Below, one piece after another: positions 47,707 to 57,069 of a DNA stretch of 64,000 nucleotides. The stretch's first letter is position 1. Each line of letters begins with the position of its first letter. The position numbers and the translations under genes are program-made. Origin of the DNA: CAWJJM01 sp963843275 (lineage in GTDB: Bacteria; Acidobacteriota; Thermoanaerobaculia; Multivoradales; JBCCEF01); contig CAWJJM010000011.1 of assembly GCA_963843275.1 (NCBI GenBank), positions 124,001-188,000 on the forward strand. Direction: 5' to 3'. The notes under the pieces are model-generated. The model saw only the letters and a list, made by a program, of their open reading frames with translations. It was not told where the DNA came from and did not search any database.

Positions 47707-50187
47707 GTGGCCCCGCGCTTCGACGGCGAACGCCTGACCCTCGAGCTTTCGGTGGCCGACCTGTTGGAGGGGTCGGCGCAGCGCCACCTCGGGTTCGCCC
47801 ACCGCGGCGGCTACGAGCGGCTCTGGCTGGGGCAGGCCATCCACAGCCGCTACCAGGAGCAGGCGCTGGCGGCGGACGGCAGCTACCGCCGCGAGGTGAC
47901 GCTCGACCTCACCTTCGGCCACCGCGGCTGGGAGGTGACCCTGTCGGGCCGCGCCGACGGCCTGCGCCGCGACCCCGACGGTGTCGCCGTGGTGGAGGAG
48001 ATCAAGTCGGTGCGCCGCGGCGGCGAGCTGGCGCCGGCGGTGCGCGACCTCTACGAGCAGCAGGCGCGCCTCTACGCCTGGCTCCTGCACCGGCGCGACG
48101 GCGCCCCGGTGCGCGCCGAGCTGGTGCTGATCGAGATCGGCGGCGACGGCCTCGAACGCCACCCGGTGGAGCTGCCGCTGGCCGCGGTCGAGGGGGCCGT
48201 CAAGCGCCGGCTCAACGCCCTGATCCGCGGCTTCGAGGCGTGCCGCATGGCGGCGCTGGCGCGGCGCGAGGCGGCCGCACGGCTGACCTTCCCCTACCCC
48301 GAGCCGCGCCCCGGCCAGGAGGAGATCGTCGCCGCCGCCGAGACGGCGCTCGAGCACGGCGAGCACCTGCTGCTCGAGGCGCCGACCGGCATCGGCAAGA
48401 CGGTCGCCGCCCTCTACCCCGCCCTGCGCCACTGCCTGACCCACGACCGGCGGCTCTTCGTGCTCACCGCGAAGACGCTGCAGCAGGAGATGGCCGAGAC
48501 GGTCCTCGGGCTGCTCAACCGCGACCGCGCCTTCCACTCGCTGACCCTGCGCGCCAAGGCGAAGATGTGCGCCAACGACCAGGTCATCTGCCACGAAGAG
48601 TACTGCCCGTACGCCCGCGACTATTACGGCAAGCTGGCGTCCAGCGGCCTGCTGCGCCGCCTGCTCGGGGAGAACGCCGGGCTCGACCCCGACGCCATCT
48701 TCGACGCGGCGCGCGCCACCGAGGTCTGCCCCTTCGAGGTGAGCCTCGAGCTCGCCGGCCGGGTCGAGGTGGTGGTCTGCGACTACAACTACGCCTTCGA
48801 CCCGTACGTGGCGCTGTCGGACTTCGGGGCCGACACCGACCTGGCGGACACCGTGCTGGTGATCGACGAGATCCACAACCTGGTCGACCGCGGGCGCGGC
48901 TACTACAGCCCGGCGCTCTCCGCCGATGCCGCCCGCCACGCGGCCGAGGTGCTGGCGCGCGGCGGCCAGGCGATCCACCGGCGGATCGCCGAGCTCTGCC
49001 TGCGGGTGGCGGAGCGGGTGGAGGCGTTCGTCGCCGAGGCGCTCGACGAGGTCGGCGAGGCGCGGCCGGGCGGCGCCGGCGACGCGTCCTCCCGCGCCGT
49101 CGAGGTGCCGCTGCCCGAGGACGACCTGTGGAACCTGCGCCGCGAGCTCGACGCCGCCTTCGTCGACTACCTGGAGCACAACCGGGAGCACCGCACCTTC
49201 CGCGCCGACGACCCGTTCGTCGCCCTCTACTTCGATTTCCTCAAGCTGCTCGACGGCATCGCCGTCGCCGACCACGCCTTCAGCCAGTGCGCCGAGCGCA
49301 TCGCACCCGAGGGCCCCGGGGGCACCGGGGCGCGCCTGCGGGTGTTGTGCAAGGACCCCAGCCGCTTCCTCGGCGCGGTGCTCAACCGCGCCCACGCCAC
49401 CATCGGGCTGTCGGCGACGCTGTCGCCGCCGGAGTTCTACCGCGACCTGCTCGGCTTCGACCGCGGGCGCACCGCCGCCGTCCACGTCCCCAGCCCGTTC
49501 CCGGCGGCGCACCGGCGGGTGGTGATCGACGCCACCGTCGCCACCCGTTACCGCGAGCGCCCGGCCTACGCGCGGCGCATCGCCGAGCGCCTCGCCGCCT
49601 TCGCCCAGGCGGTGCCCGGCAACTGCCTCGCCCTGTTCCCGAGCTACGGCTTCCTCGCCCAGGTGGCGGCCGAGCTGCCACCGTCGGGCAAGCGCGTGCT
49701 GGTCCAGGAGGCGGCGAGCGGCGACCGCGAGCGCAACCGCATCCTCGAGGCGCTGCGCGGCACGCTGTTCGGCGACGTGCTGCTGCTGGCGGTCGCCGGG
49801 GGCGTCTTCGCCGAGGGGGTGGACTACCCCGGCGACGCGCTGAAGGCGGTGGCGGTCGTGGGTCCCTGCCTCCCCGGGCTCAGCCTCGAGCAACAGCTCC
49901 TGCGCGGCTTCTACGACGAGCGCTTCGAGCGCGGCTTCGAGTACGCCTTCGTGGTGCCGGGGATGACCCGGGTGGTGCAGGCCGCCGGCCGCCTGATCCG
50001 CTCGGCGGAGGACACCGGGGTCATCGCCCTGCTCGACCGCCGCTTCCTCGAGCGCCCCTACCGCGACCACCTGCCCGCGGACTGGCTGCCCGCCGAGGGC
50101 GCCGGCGCGCTGGCCGGCGACCCCGCCGAGGTCGCCGCGGCGTTCTTCGCGCCGCCGCGGCGCCGGGCCGGGGGCGGCGACGGTTGA
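47707..50187 (+). CDS. PD-(D/E)XK nuclease-XPD/DinG helicase fusion
   Basis: 826 aa, GTG start. Residues ~1-135 form a Cas4/RecB-like nuclease domain: GRADG (Asp ~84), VVEEIKSV (E-x-K, ~97-101) and EQQARLYAW (Q-x4-Y). The rest is an SF2 XPD-type helicase: Walker A EAPTGIGKTVAA (~225), four cluster cysteines at 288, 295, 300 and 341 for a 4Fe-4S site, DEIH box VIDEIHNL (~387), and motifs TIGLSATLSP, GVFAEGVDYPG and VVQAAGRLIRS. It should unwind DNA 5'-3' and, if the nuclease is active, cut it. Likely DNA repair; no defence genes are beside it. Confidence 0.9.
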   Translation: MAPRFDGERLTLELSVADLLEGSAQRHLGFAHRGGYERLWLGQAIHSRYQEQALAADGSYRREVTLDLTFGHRGWEVTLSGRADGLRRDPDGVAVVEEIKSVRRGGELAPAVRDLYEQQARLYAWLLHRRDGAPVRAELVLIEIGGDGLERHPVELPLAAVEGAVKRRLNALIRGFEACRMAALARREAAARLTFPYPEPRPGQEEIVAAAETALEHGEHLLLEAPTGIGKTVAALYPALRHCLTHDRRLFVLTAKTLQQEMAETVLGLLNRDRAFHSLTLRAKAKMCANDQVICHEEYCPYARDYYGKLASSGLLRRLLGENAGLDPDAIFDAARATEVCPFEVSLELAGRVEVVVCDYNYAFDPYVALSDFGADTDLADTVLVIDEIHNLVDRGRGYYSPALSADAARHAAEVLARGGQAIHRRIAELCLRVAERVEAFVAEALDEVGEARPGGAGDASSRAVEVPLPEDDLWNLRRELDAAFVDYLEHNREHRTFRADDPFVALYFDFLKLLDGIAVADHAFSQCAERIAPEGPGGTGARLRVLCKDPSRFLGAVLNRAHATIGLSATLSPPEFYRDLLGFDRGRTAAVHVPSPFPAAHRRVVIDATVATRYRERPAYARRIAERLAAFAQAVPGNCLALFPSYGFLAQVAAELPPSGKRVLVQEAASGDRERNRILEALRGTLFGDVLLLAVAGGVFAEGVDYPGDALKAVAVVGPCLPGLSLEQQLLRGFYDERFERGFEYAFVVPGMTRVVQAAGRLIRSAEDTGVIALLDRRFLERPYRDHLPADWLPAEGAGALAGDPAEVAAAFFAPPRRRAGGGDG

Positions 50188-52869
50188 TCAGTCGTCGCCG
50201 CGGCCGGCGCCCGACGCCGGCGTCGCCTTGAGCACCGGCCCGAAGAACAGCGCGTTGACGAGCAGCTTCTCGGTACCCCGCCAGTAGGCGCGGAACACCG
50301 GGTCGTCGGCGAAGCGCACCAGGGTGCCGCGCCCCACCCGGCCCGCCACGACGGCGGCGCTGCCGGCGAGCGCCGCCGTGTTCCGGGCCGAGGCGTAGCC
50401 GGCGAGCAGCGGGCGCTCGGTGTAGAGCGCCACGTTCTCGTACGGGTCCGGGGACGGCGCCAGCGGCCGGGCGCGGTCGCGGAACACCGGCAGCGACGGG
50501 TCCCGGATGCCGAAGGCGAGTGGGTGGGTGAGGTCGAGGCGGACCTGGAAGATGGCGCCGCTGATCTCGTCGACCGCCCGTTGGTGCTCGTAGTCGGCGT
50601 AGGCCGCCTGCGCCGGGGGCGCGCTCTCGGCGGTGCCGCCGGGCGCGGCCGGGGACACCGGGGCGGGGGCGCCGGCCGGCTCCGCGTCGGTGGCCAGGAG
50701 CGTCTCCGCGGCCCACTCCGCGGCCGTCTCGGTGGCGATCAGGGTGCCGCCTCCGTGCAGCCACCGCCGCAGGGCCTCCCCCACGCCCTCGGGCAGGTCG
50801 TCCCCGGCGCCGCCCACCATCACCACGTGCGTGTAGGGGCGCAGATCCACCCGCCCGAGCCGGTCCTTGTCGACCAGGGCGACCGGCACGCCGACGCGAT
50901 GGTCGAGCACGTACCACACCTCGCCGGCCTCGCTCGGCGCGACGCCGCGGCCGACCACCAGCAGGGGGTGCGGCGCGGTCAACGGGCGCAGCGACGGGCT
51001 GCCCAGGTCGGCGCCCTCCTCGGTGAGGCCGCTGGCCAGCGCCCAGACGTCGACGCCGTCCTCGGCGGCGGCGGTGGCCAGCAGCTCGGCCAGCGCCGGC
51101 GGCGCCACCTCCTGGCCGGCCGCCGGCACCACGATCGCGCCCGCCGCGAAGGCGTGCCGCCCGCCGTCGGTGGCGGCGGTGAACGGGCGCGTCGCGACGC
51201 GCGCCGACACCCCCGCGGCGAGCAGCCGCTCGAGGGCCCGCGGCGCCCCCAGCTCCCGCCACTCGAAGGCCCAGGCGTAGGGTGACGCGGCGGCCGGCAG
51301 GCGTCCCGCCGCGGCGGCGGGCGCCCCGGCGGCCTCCCCCACCAGGCCAGGCACGAGGGCGGCGCGCGGCAGCTCCGCCGCCGGGAGTCCGAAGGCGAGC
51401 GGCAGGGTCCAGGCGGAGACGTCGTAGAAGGTCTCGTCGGCGAAGGTGGTGCGGCGCTCGAACAGCGCCTCGGCCAGGCGCGTCTGGCGCTGGTCCGCGG
51501 GCACCACCCAGGCGGCGCCGGGGACGAAGCGGTGCCCGCCGAGCTCCACCGGCCGTCCGAGGGGGCGCGCCTCGATGCCGTGCGCCGCCAGCAGCCGCAG
51601 CAGCTCGGCCGCCCGCGCCGGGTCGCCGCCGTCGCCCACCACCCAGCCGGCGCGCGGCCCGGCCGCCGCCGCGGCGCGCGCGTCGCGGTAGGCGTCGCGC
51701 TGGTACGCGAGCAGGGCCGGGCGCTCGGCGGCGGCCGCCGCCAGCATCGACAGCGAGGTCAGGACGTGGCCGCCGACGGCGTCGGCGAAGGTCAGCCGCC
51801 CGTTCTCGGTGGCGCGCACCAGGCCGCGGGCGCTCGCCTGCTCGAAGAGCACGCCCACCGCGCCCTGGACGTCCGGGTAGGTCGAGCCCTTGCCGTAGTA
51901 GAAGTCGTCGTAGTTCTCCTCGGTGTAGTAGAGACGGCCGGCGCGGTCGAAGGCGGCGGCGTGGAAGCGGGCGATGGCGCGCGTCAGGGCCAGGTTGAGC
52001 GCCGGGGTGAGCGGGTTCTGCCGCGACGGCACGCCGGGCTGGAAGAAGTAGGTCGAGTCCGAGCCCATCTCGTGGAAGTCGCCGAGCAGGTTGGGCCGCC
52101 AGCGCTGGAAGGTGGCCACCCGGGCGCGGCTCTCCGGCTGCTGCAGCAGCAACCAGTCGCGGTTGAGGTCGAACCAGTAGTGGTTGGTCCGCCCGGAGGG
52201 CCAGCCCTGGGCGTGCTCGCGGTGGTCGGGGTCGGCGACCGGTACTTCGCCACGATGGCTCTCCACCCAGCCGGCGAAGCGGGCCAGGCCGTCGGGGTTG
52301 AGGGCGGGGTCGATGAGCACCACCGCGTGCTCCAGGAGGGCCTCGACCTCCGGCCCCCGGCCCGCCGCCAGGTGGTAGGCGACCAGCATCGCCGCGTTGG
52401 CACCGCTCGCCTCGTCGCCGTGGATCGAGTAGCCCAGCCACACCACCACCGGCATCGCCGCCAGCGCCGCGTCGTCGGGGTACGGCGGCTCCGAAAGCGC
52501 GCGGTGGGCGGCACGGATCTCGTCGATCCGCGCCAGGTTGGCCGGCGACGACACCACCAACAGCACCTGGGGCCGCCCCTCGAAGGTCTCGCCCTGCACC
52601 TCGAGCTGCACCCGGTCGGAGGCCGCGGCGAGCCGGCGCGCCACCGCGACGATCTGGTCGGGCCGCGCGTGGCGGGTGCCCACCTCCCAACCCAGCACCT
52701 GCGCCGGCGTCGGGACGGCCGGGTCGTAGGGGGTCCCCGCCGGCAGCAGGGCGGGGGGCGCGGCGGCGGCCCGCCCGGCGGCGAGCCCGGCGGCAGCGAG
52801 GACGAGCAGGGCGACGCGGGCGGCGGCGCGGCGGCGCCCGCCGGCGAAACGGCACGGTCGGTCGATCAT
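50188..52869 (-). CDS. Secreted M14 zinc carboxypeptidase family protein
   Basis: 893 aa with a signal peptide. Zinc-site motif HxxE in GYSIHGDEASGANAA, later His in LLGDFHEMGSDSTYF; NPDGLARF and the FDLNRDWLL (Asn-Arg pair) blocks are typical of the large M14 group found in Acidobacteriota and Bacteroidota. The C-terminal half carries a glutamine-amidotransferase-like region (HVVMVGGAGDDLPEGVGEAL, LHGGGTLIATETAAEW). It likely degrades peptides outside the cytoplasm. The stop directly abuts that of the convergent helicase gene. Confidence 0.9.
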   Translation of the reverse strand: MIDRPCRFAGGRRRAAARVALLVLAAAGLAAGRAAAAPPALLPAGTPYDPAVPTPAQVLGWEVGTRHARPDQIVAVARRLAAASDRVQLEVQGETFEGRPQVLLVVSSPANLARIDEIRAAHRALSEPPYPDDAALAAMPVVVWLGYSIHGDEASGANAAMLVAYHLAAGRGPEVEALLEHAVVLIDPALNPDGLARFAGWVESHRGEVPVADPDHREHAQGWPSGRTNHYWFDLNRDWLLLQQPESRARVATFQRWRPNLLGDFHEMGSDSTYFFQPGVPSRQNPLTPALNLALTRAIARFHAAAFDRAGRLYYTEENYDDFYYGKGSTYPDVQGAVGVLFEQASARGLVRATENGRLTFADAVGGHVLTSLSMLAAAAAERPALLAYQRDAYRDARAAAAAGPRAGWVVGDGGDPARAAELLRLLAAHGIEARPLGRPVELGGHRFVPGAAWVVPADQRQTRLAEALFERRTTFADETFYDVSAWTLPLAFGLPAAELPRAALVPGLVGEAAGAPAAAAGRLPAAASPYAWAFEWRELGAPRALERLLAAGVSARVATRPFTAATDGGRHAFAAGAIVVPAAGQEVAPPALAELLATAAAEDGVDVWALASGLTEEGADLGSPSLRPLTAPHPLLVVGRGVAPSEAGEVWYVLDHRVGVPVALVDKDRLGRVDLRPYTHVVMVGGAGDDLPEGVGEALRRWLHGGGTLIATETAAEWAAETLLATDAEPAGAPAPVSPAAPGGTAESAPPAQAAYADYEHQRAVDEISGAIFQVRLDLTHPLAFGIRDPSLPVFRDRARPLAPSPDPYENVALYTERPLLAGYASARNTAALAGSAAVVAGRVGRGTLVRFADDPVFRAYWRGTEKLLVNALFFGPVLKATPASGAGRGDD

Positions 52870-52903
52870 GGCGCCGGGATCCTAGCAGCGGGGGCGCCGC
52901 GCC

Positions 52904-54199
52904 TCAGGCCGCCCGCCGCAGGCGTCGCAGCCGGCGGGTCAGCGGCAGCGCCAGCAACAGGCCGGCCCCGGCGGCCACCGCCAGCAGCGTCCCCTCCCCC
53001 ACCGCCGGCAGCCCGGCCGCGGCGGCGGCCGCCCGCAGCACGTTGCCGGTGCCGAGCACCAGGGTCACCGCGACGACCGCCGCCATCGCCGCGTTCGACA
53101 ACGGCCCGTTGAGCCCCGCCGCCCCCATCAGCCGGCGGTCGTTGACCGCCAGCAGCAGGAACGCCGCCACCCAGGGGAGCAGGACGCCGTTGGCGGCCTG
53201 GGCGAGGAGGATCACCGGGATCGGCTTGACCCCGGACAGCCCGAAGGCGACGCCGGTGGCGAGCACCGCCCCCCACACCGCCCGGTACCGCGGCGAGCGC
53301 GGCGCCCAGCGCTCGGGCCGGTCGGGATCGGCGAACAGGCCGCGGGCGGTGATCGCGGCGGCGAGCGGCGCCGTCACCGCCGACGACAGGCCGGCGGCGG
53401 CGAGGCCGGCGGCGAACAGGGGCGCCGCCCAGGCGCCCAACCGGGCGGCCAGGACCGCCGCCACCGCCGGGAAGGAGAACGGTCCGTGGACGGCGCTGCC
53501 CACCACCAGCACCCCCATCGAGATCAACCCGCCGAGCAGCACCGACACGGTGAGGCCGAAGCGCACCTCGGAGAGCGCCTGCCCGCCGGCGACGCCGGAG
53601 CCGAGGAAGAGGTTGTAGGGCACCACGGTGGTGCCGATCAGACCCAGCACCAGGAAGGCCGAGCCGGCGGGCAGCGACGGCACCAGGGCGCCGGCGGCGA
53701 GCTCGCCCGCGGGCGGGGCGAGCAGGGCCGCGCTGAGCAGGAACGCCGCGCCCATGACGGCGACGGTCGCCGCCAGGATCCGCGCCACGGTCGACGGGTT
53801 GCCGAGCCACAGCAGCAGCGCCGCCAGCGCTCCGGAGACGAGCGTCAGGACACGCGCCGGCAGCCCGACGGCCAGGGCCAGGCCGGCCACTCCGCCGAGG
53901 ATGTTGCCGGCCTCGTAGGCGGCGCAGCCGAGCAGGATGGCGACCAGCACCAGGAGCACGCCGCCGGCGCCGCCGCCGTGGCGCCGCGACAGGGCGCTCG
54001 CCAGGTCGCGCCCCGAGACGGCGGTGAGCCGCGCCGCGGCCTCCTGCAGCACCAGCGTGGCGACGGTCGAGAAGACCAGCGCCCAGAGCAGGGACAGCCC
54101 GAAGCGCGAGCCCGCGGAGGCGGCGGTCGTCACCGTCCCGGGCCCCAGGAAGGCGGCCGCGATCACCGACCACAGCAGGACCGCGAGCAGCCGTTTCAC
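52904..54199 (-). CDS. NRAMP-like permease lacking metal-site motifs
   Basis: 431 aa, eleven or so TM helices, GTG start overlapping the hyuB stop (GTGA). It fits the NRAMP fold (FLGPGTVTTAASAGSRFG, LLWALVFSTVATLVLQEAAA), but the TM1 metal motif DPGN is replaced by TTAS and the TM6 MPH motif by VPYN (IGTTVVPYNLFLGSG). It is thus unlikely to be a Mn/Fe transporter. NRAMP-like proteins such as Bacillus YcsG are encoded with 5-oxoprolinase genes, and here the partner is an oxoprolinase/hydantoinase B subunit, so uptake of 5-oxoproline or a similar organic acid is a reasonable inference. Confidence 0.82.
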   Translation of the reverse strand: MKRLLAVLLWSVIAAAFLGPGTVTTAASAGSRFGLSLLWALVFSTVATLVLQEAAARLTAVSGRDLASALSRRHGGGAGGVLLVLVAILLGCAAYEAGNILGGVAGLALAVGLPARVLTLVSGALAALLLWLGNPSTVARILAATVAVMGAAFLLSAALLAPPAGELAAGALVPSLPAGSAFLVLGLIGTTVVPYNLFLGSGVAGGQALSEVRFGLTVSVLLGGLISMGVLVVGSAVHGPFSFPAVAAVLAARLGAWAAPLFAAGLAAAGLSSAVTAPLAAAITARGLFADPDRPERWAPRSPRYRAVWGAVLATGVAFGLSGVKPIPVILLAQAANGVLLPWVAAFLLLAVNDRRLMGAAGLNGPLSNAAMAAVVAVTLVLGTGNVLRAAAAAAGLPAVGEGTLLAVAAGAGLLLALPLTRRLRRLRRAA

Positions 54200-55797
54200 G
54201 GCGGGCCCCAGCCGCCGCCGCCCGGCGTCTCGAGGACCAGGCGGTCGCCCGGCGCGACCTCGCAGCCGTCCACCGCGCCCAGCTCGACCACGGCGCCGTC
54301 GGCCCGCACGAGGCGCTGGCGGCCGGGGGCGCCGGGCCCGCCGCCGGCGCCGCCGCGCGGCCCCGCGGCGCGGTGCTGGGTGAGCAGCGACAACGACATC
54401 GGCGCCAGGAACTCGATCTCCCGCACCACGCCGTCGCCGCCCCGCCAGCGGCCGGCGCCCCCCGAGCCGCGGCGCACCGCGAAGCGCCACAGCCGCACCG
54501 GGTAGCGCAGCTCGAGCACCTCGGGGTCGGTGGCGCGGGTGTTGGTCATGTGGCTGTGCACCGCCGAGGCGCCGGCGAAGCCCGGCCCGGCGCCGCAGCC
54601 GCCGGCCACCGTCTCGTAGTAGCCGAAGCGGTCGCTGCCGAAGAGCACGTTGTTCATCGTCCCCTGGCTGCCGGCGGCGAGGCCGAGCGCCGCCAGCAGG
54701 ACGTCGACCAGGCGCTGGCTGGTCTCCACGTTGCCGCCGACCACGGCCGGACAGCGCGCCGGGTCGTCGGGGAACGGCGGGTCGAGGAAGCTGCCCGGCG
54801 GCACCACCAGCTCGACGGGCCGCGCCAGCCCCTCGTTGAGCGGCAGCGGCTCGCCCACCAGGAGGCGCAGGACGTAGAGCACCGCGGACCGCACCACCGC
54901 CGGCGTGGCGTTGAGGTTGCCCGGGTGCACCGGGCCCGAGCCGGTGAAGTCGATGCGCGCCGCCGGGCCCCCGGCGTCGGGGCGTAGCTCCACGGCCACC
55001 CGCAGCGGCGTGCCGTCGTCGAGCCGGTCCTCGGCGGTCCGCGCTCCGGCCGGCAGGCGCTCCGCCAGGCGTCCCAGCGCGGCACGCAGCAGGCTCTCGG
55101 CCCGTACCTCCAGGCCGGCCATCGCCGCGGCCACGGTGTCGGCGCCCGCCGCTCCGGCCAGCGCCCGCAACGCCTCGGCGCCACGCCGGTTCGCCGCCAC
55201 CGCCGCGGCCAGATCGGCGAGGTTCTCCTCCACCGCCCGCGAGGGCCACGGCGGCGCCTCGAGGCGGCCCCGCACCTGCTCCCACCGCGCCACGCCCGCC
55301 CGGAACAGGTGCACCGGCGGCAGGACCACGCCCTCGTCGGCCAGGCGCCGCGCGTCCGGCGGCATCGAGCCGGGACGGCTGCCGCCGATCTCCGCGTGGT
55401 GGGCGCGGCTGGCCGCATAGCCGAGCAGCTCCCCGGCCGCGGACCCCGCCCCGGCGCCAGCGGCGAACACCGGCGTGATCACCGTCACGTCGGGCAGGTG
55501 CGAGCCGCCATACCCGGGATGGTTGGTGACCACCACGTCGCCCGGCTCCAGCGGGACCGTCGCCGCCACCCGGCGCACGCAGAGGCCGAGGGCGCCGAGG
55601 TGCACCGGGATGTGGGGGGCGTTGACCACCAGCCCGCCGGCCGGGTCGAGCAGGGCGCAGGAGAAGTCCAGCCGCTCCTTGACGTTGGTCGACAGCGCGG
55701 TGCGCCGCAGCATCTCGCCCATCTCCCGGGCGATGGCGGCGAAGCGGTTGGTGAACAGCTCCAGCCGCACCGGGTCGGCGAGGGGTGGCGCCGTCAT
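54196..55797 (-). CDS. hyuB: Hydantoinase B / 5-oxoprolinase C-terminal subunit (orphan)
   Basis: 533 aa from ATG 55797. HyuB-family blocks: IAREMGEMLRRTALSTNVKERLDFSCAL in part, VVTNHPGYGGSHLPDVTVI, IDFTGSGPVHPGNLNATPAV, and GSQGTMNNVLFG. This subunit normally works with HyuA, as separate chains or as one fused OplaH, to hydrolyse 5-oxoproline or hydantoins with ATP, or in acetone/acetophenone carboxylases. No HyuA was found anywhere in the window. It overlaps both neighbours (ATGA and GTGA). Confidence 0.9.
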   Translation of the reverse strand: MTAPPLADPVRLELFTNRFAAIAREMGEMLRRTALSTNVKERLDFSCALLDPAGGLVVNAPHIPVHLGALGLCVRRVAATVPLEPGDVVVTNHPGYGGSHLPDVTVITPVFAAGAGAGSAAGELLGYAASRAHHAEIGGSRPGSMPPDARRLADEGVVLPPVHLFRAGVARWEQVRGRLEAPPWPSRAVEENLADLAAAVAANRRGAEALRALAGAAGADTVAAAMAGLEVRAESLLRAALGRLAERLPAGARTAEDRLDDGTPLRVAVELRPDAGGPAARIDFTGSGPVHPGNLNATPAVVRSAVLYVLRLLVGEPLPLNEGLARPVELVVPPGSFLDPPFPDDPARCPAVVGGNVETSQRLVDVLLAALGLAAGSQGTMNNVLFGSDRFGYYETVAGGCGAGPGFAGASAVHSHMTNTRATDPEVLELRYPVRLWRFAVRRGSGGAGRWRGGDGVVREIEFLAPMSLSLLTQHRAAGPRGGAGGGPGAPGRQRLVRADGAVVELGAVDGCEVAPGDRLVLETPGGGGWGPP

Positions 55798-56300
55798 CCC
55801 GGCTCGATCGGCTGCGGAGCGGCCACGGCCGCCGGGGCAGGCAGCTCGCGCGCCCGTGGCCAGCCCAGGGCCATCCCCACCCAGGCCGCGGCGCCGAACA
55901 GGACGGCCCACCGCGGGCTCCCGCTGGCCAGGGCGAGGACCAGCCCGACCACGGCGGCGGCCTCGCGCAGCGCGAAGCCGACCAGCTTCGCCGTCCGGTA
56001 ACGGTCCAGCCGATCGGCCGCCGTCGCACCCCCGGGGGTCTGCCGCTGCCGCGCCAGGAGCCGGCGCTCGACGAGCGGCGCGGCGACCAGCAGCAGCGCG
56101 CCCGTGGCGGCGAGCATCCCGGGCAGGGGAGACGGCAGGACGGCCCGCGGAAACCCGCCGAACCGACCGGAGGTCAGGGCCCAGGCGACGGCGACGTACG
56201 CGGCCACCGCGGCGGCCAGCGCACCGGCCACGACCTGCACGGCGAGCAGGCGGGGGGCACCGGGGCCGACGGCCGGCGTCTGCGGGTTCCCTGTGGTCAT
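55794..56300 (-). CDS. Four-TM membrane protein of unknown function
   Basis: 168 aa from ATG 56300 with GGAGGAAGGG. Four hydrophobic segments (VQVVAGALAAAVAAYVAVAW, LPGMLAATGALLLVAAPLV, LVGFALREAAAVVGLVLALA, WAVLFGAAAWVGMALGW). No family recognised. It is first in the hyuB-NRAMP-like operon and overlaps hyuB by ATGA, suggesting a role in the same uptake or hydrolysis process. Confidence 0.7.
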   Translation of the reverse strand: MTTGNPQTPAVGPGAPRLLAVQVVAGALAAAVAAYVAVAWALTSGRFGGFPRAVLPSPLPGMLAATGALLLVAAPLVERRLLARQRQTPGGATAADRLDRYRTAKLVGFALREAAAVVGLVLALASGSPRWAVLFGAAAWVGMALGWPRARELPAPAAVAAPQPIEPG

Positions 56301-56502
56301 CCCGACCCTTCCTCCCCCGCGGACCGCGGCCCTCGGCCGGCGCGGCACCGCGCCGCCGGTCCCTCCCATCCTCGTCCTCCCGCGTCCGCGTGGAGCGGCG
56401 CCATGATGGGACGGCGCCGGAGCGCTGTCAAGACGGCGCGGCGCCCCGCCCGGCACCCACCGGGCTGGTAGGATCGCGCGCCACGGCGCTCCGGACCATC
56501 GC

Positions 56503-57069
56503 ATGCAGCAGCCGACCATCATCGGTGAGGATCCCGGCGAAGGCGACGCGCTCCCGGACGTTTCCGAGCGCTCCGCCGAGCTCGCCCGCCGCTACTCCCG
56601 CCTCATCCACTCCGCCGTCGCCACGGTCGCCGGAGGCGACGCCGCGCGGCTCGCCGACGACGTCGAGCAGCACGTGCTGATCCAGCTCTTCCGCCAGCTC
56701 GCCGGTGAGCAAGAGATCCGCCATCCGGCCTCTTATCTATACCGGGCGGCCGTGCGCGAGACCGTTCGGGTGCTGCGCCTCGAGGCGCGGTACGAGCGCG
56801 GGCGGGCGGCGGCCGGCGAGCTGCCGTCCACCGCCGGGCCCGATCCCGAGCGGGCGCTCGCCGCCCGCGAGCTGCGCGAGAAGGTGTCGACGGCGCTCGG
56901 CAGCCTGACCGCCGCGCGCCGGCGGGCGGCCCGGGCCCACCTGGCCGGGTTCGACGTGAGGGAGATCATGGCGATGTATGGCTGGACCTACAACCGGGCC
57001 CGCAACCTGATCGCACGGGGCATGGCCGACCTGCGGCGGGCCCTGCGTTCCCGAGGCGTCGATGGCTGA
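56503..57069 (+). CDS. ECF-like RNA polymerase sigma factor
   Basis: 188 aa. Region 2 is recognisable (ARRYSRLIHSAVATVAGGDA ... DDVEQHVLIQLFRQL, HPASYLYRAAVRETVRVLR), and region 4 HTH is SLTAARRRAARAHLAGFDVREIMAMYGWTYNRARNLIARGMADLR, given here for position ~130-175 and best read in parts. It directs RNA polymerase to a specific regulon, probably under control of the anti-sigma gene that overlaps its 3' end by 8 bp. A TAGGAT hexamer at 56469-56474 may be its -10. Confidence 0.85.
   Translation: MQQPTIIGEDPGEGDALPDVSERSAELARRYSRLIHSAVATVAGGDAARLADDVEQHVLIQLFRQLAGEQEIRHPASYLYRAAVRETVRVLRLEARYERGRAAAGELPSTAGPDPERALAARELREKVSTALGSLTAARRRAARAHLAGFDVREIMAMYGWTYNRARNLIARGMADLRRALRSRGVDG

Noticed and set aside
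52904..54199. MntH-type manganese/iron transporter
   Set aside because: The DPGN and MPH metal-binding motifs are replaced, so the standard function is not supported.
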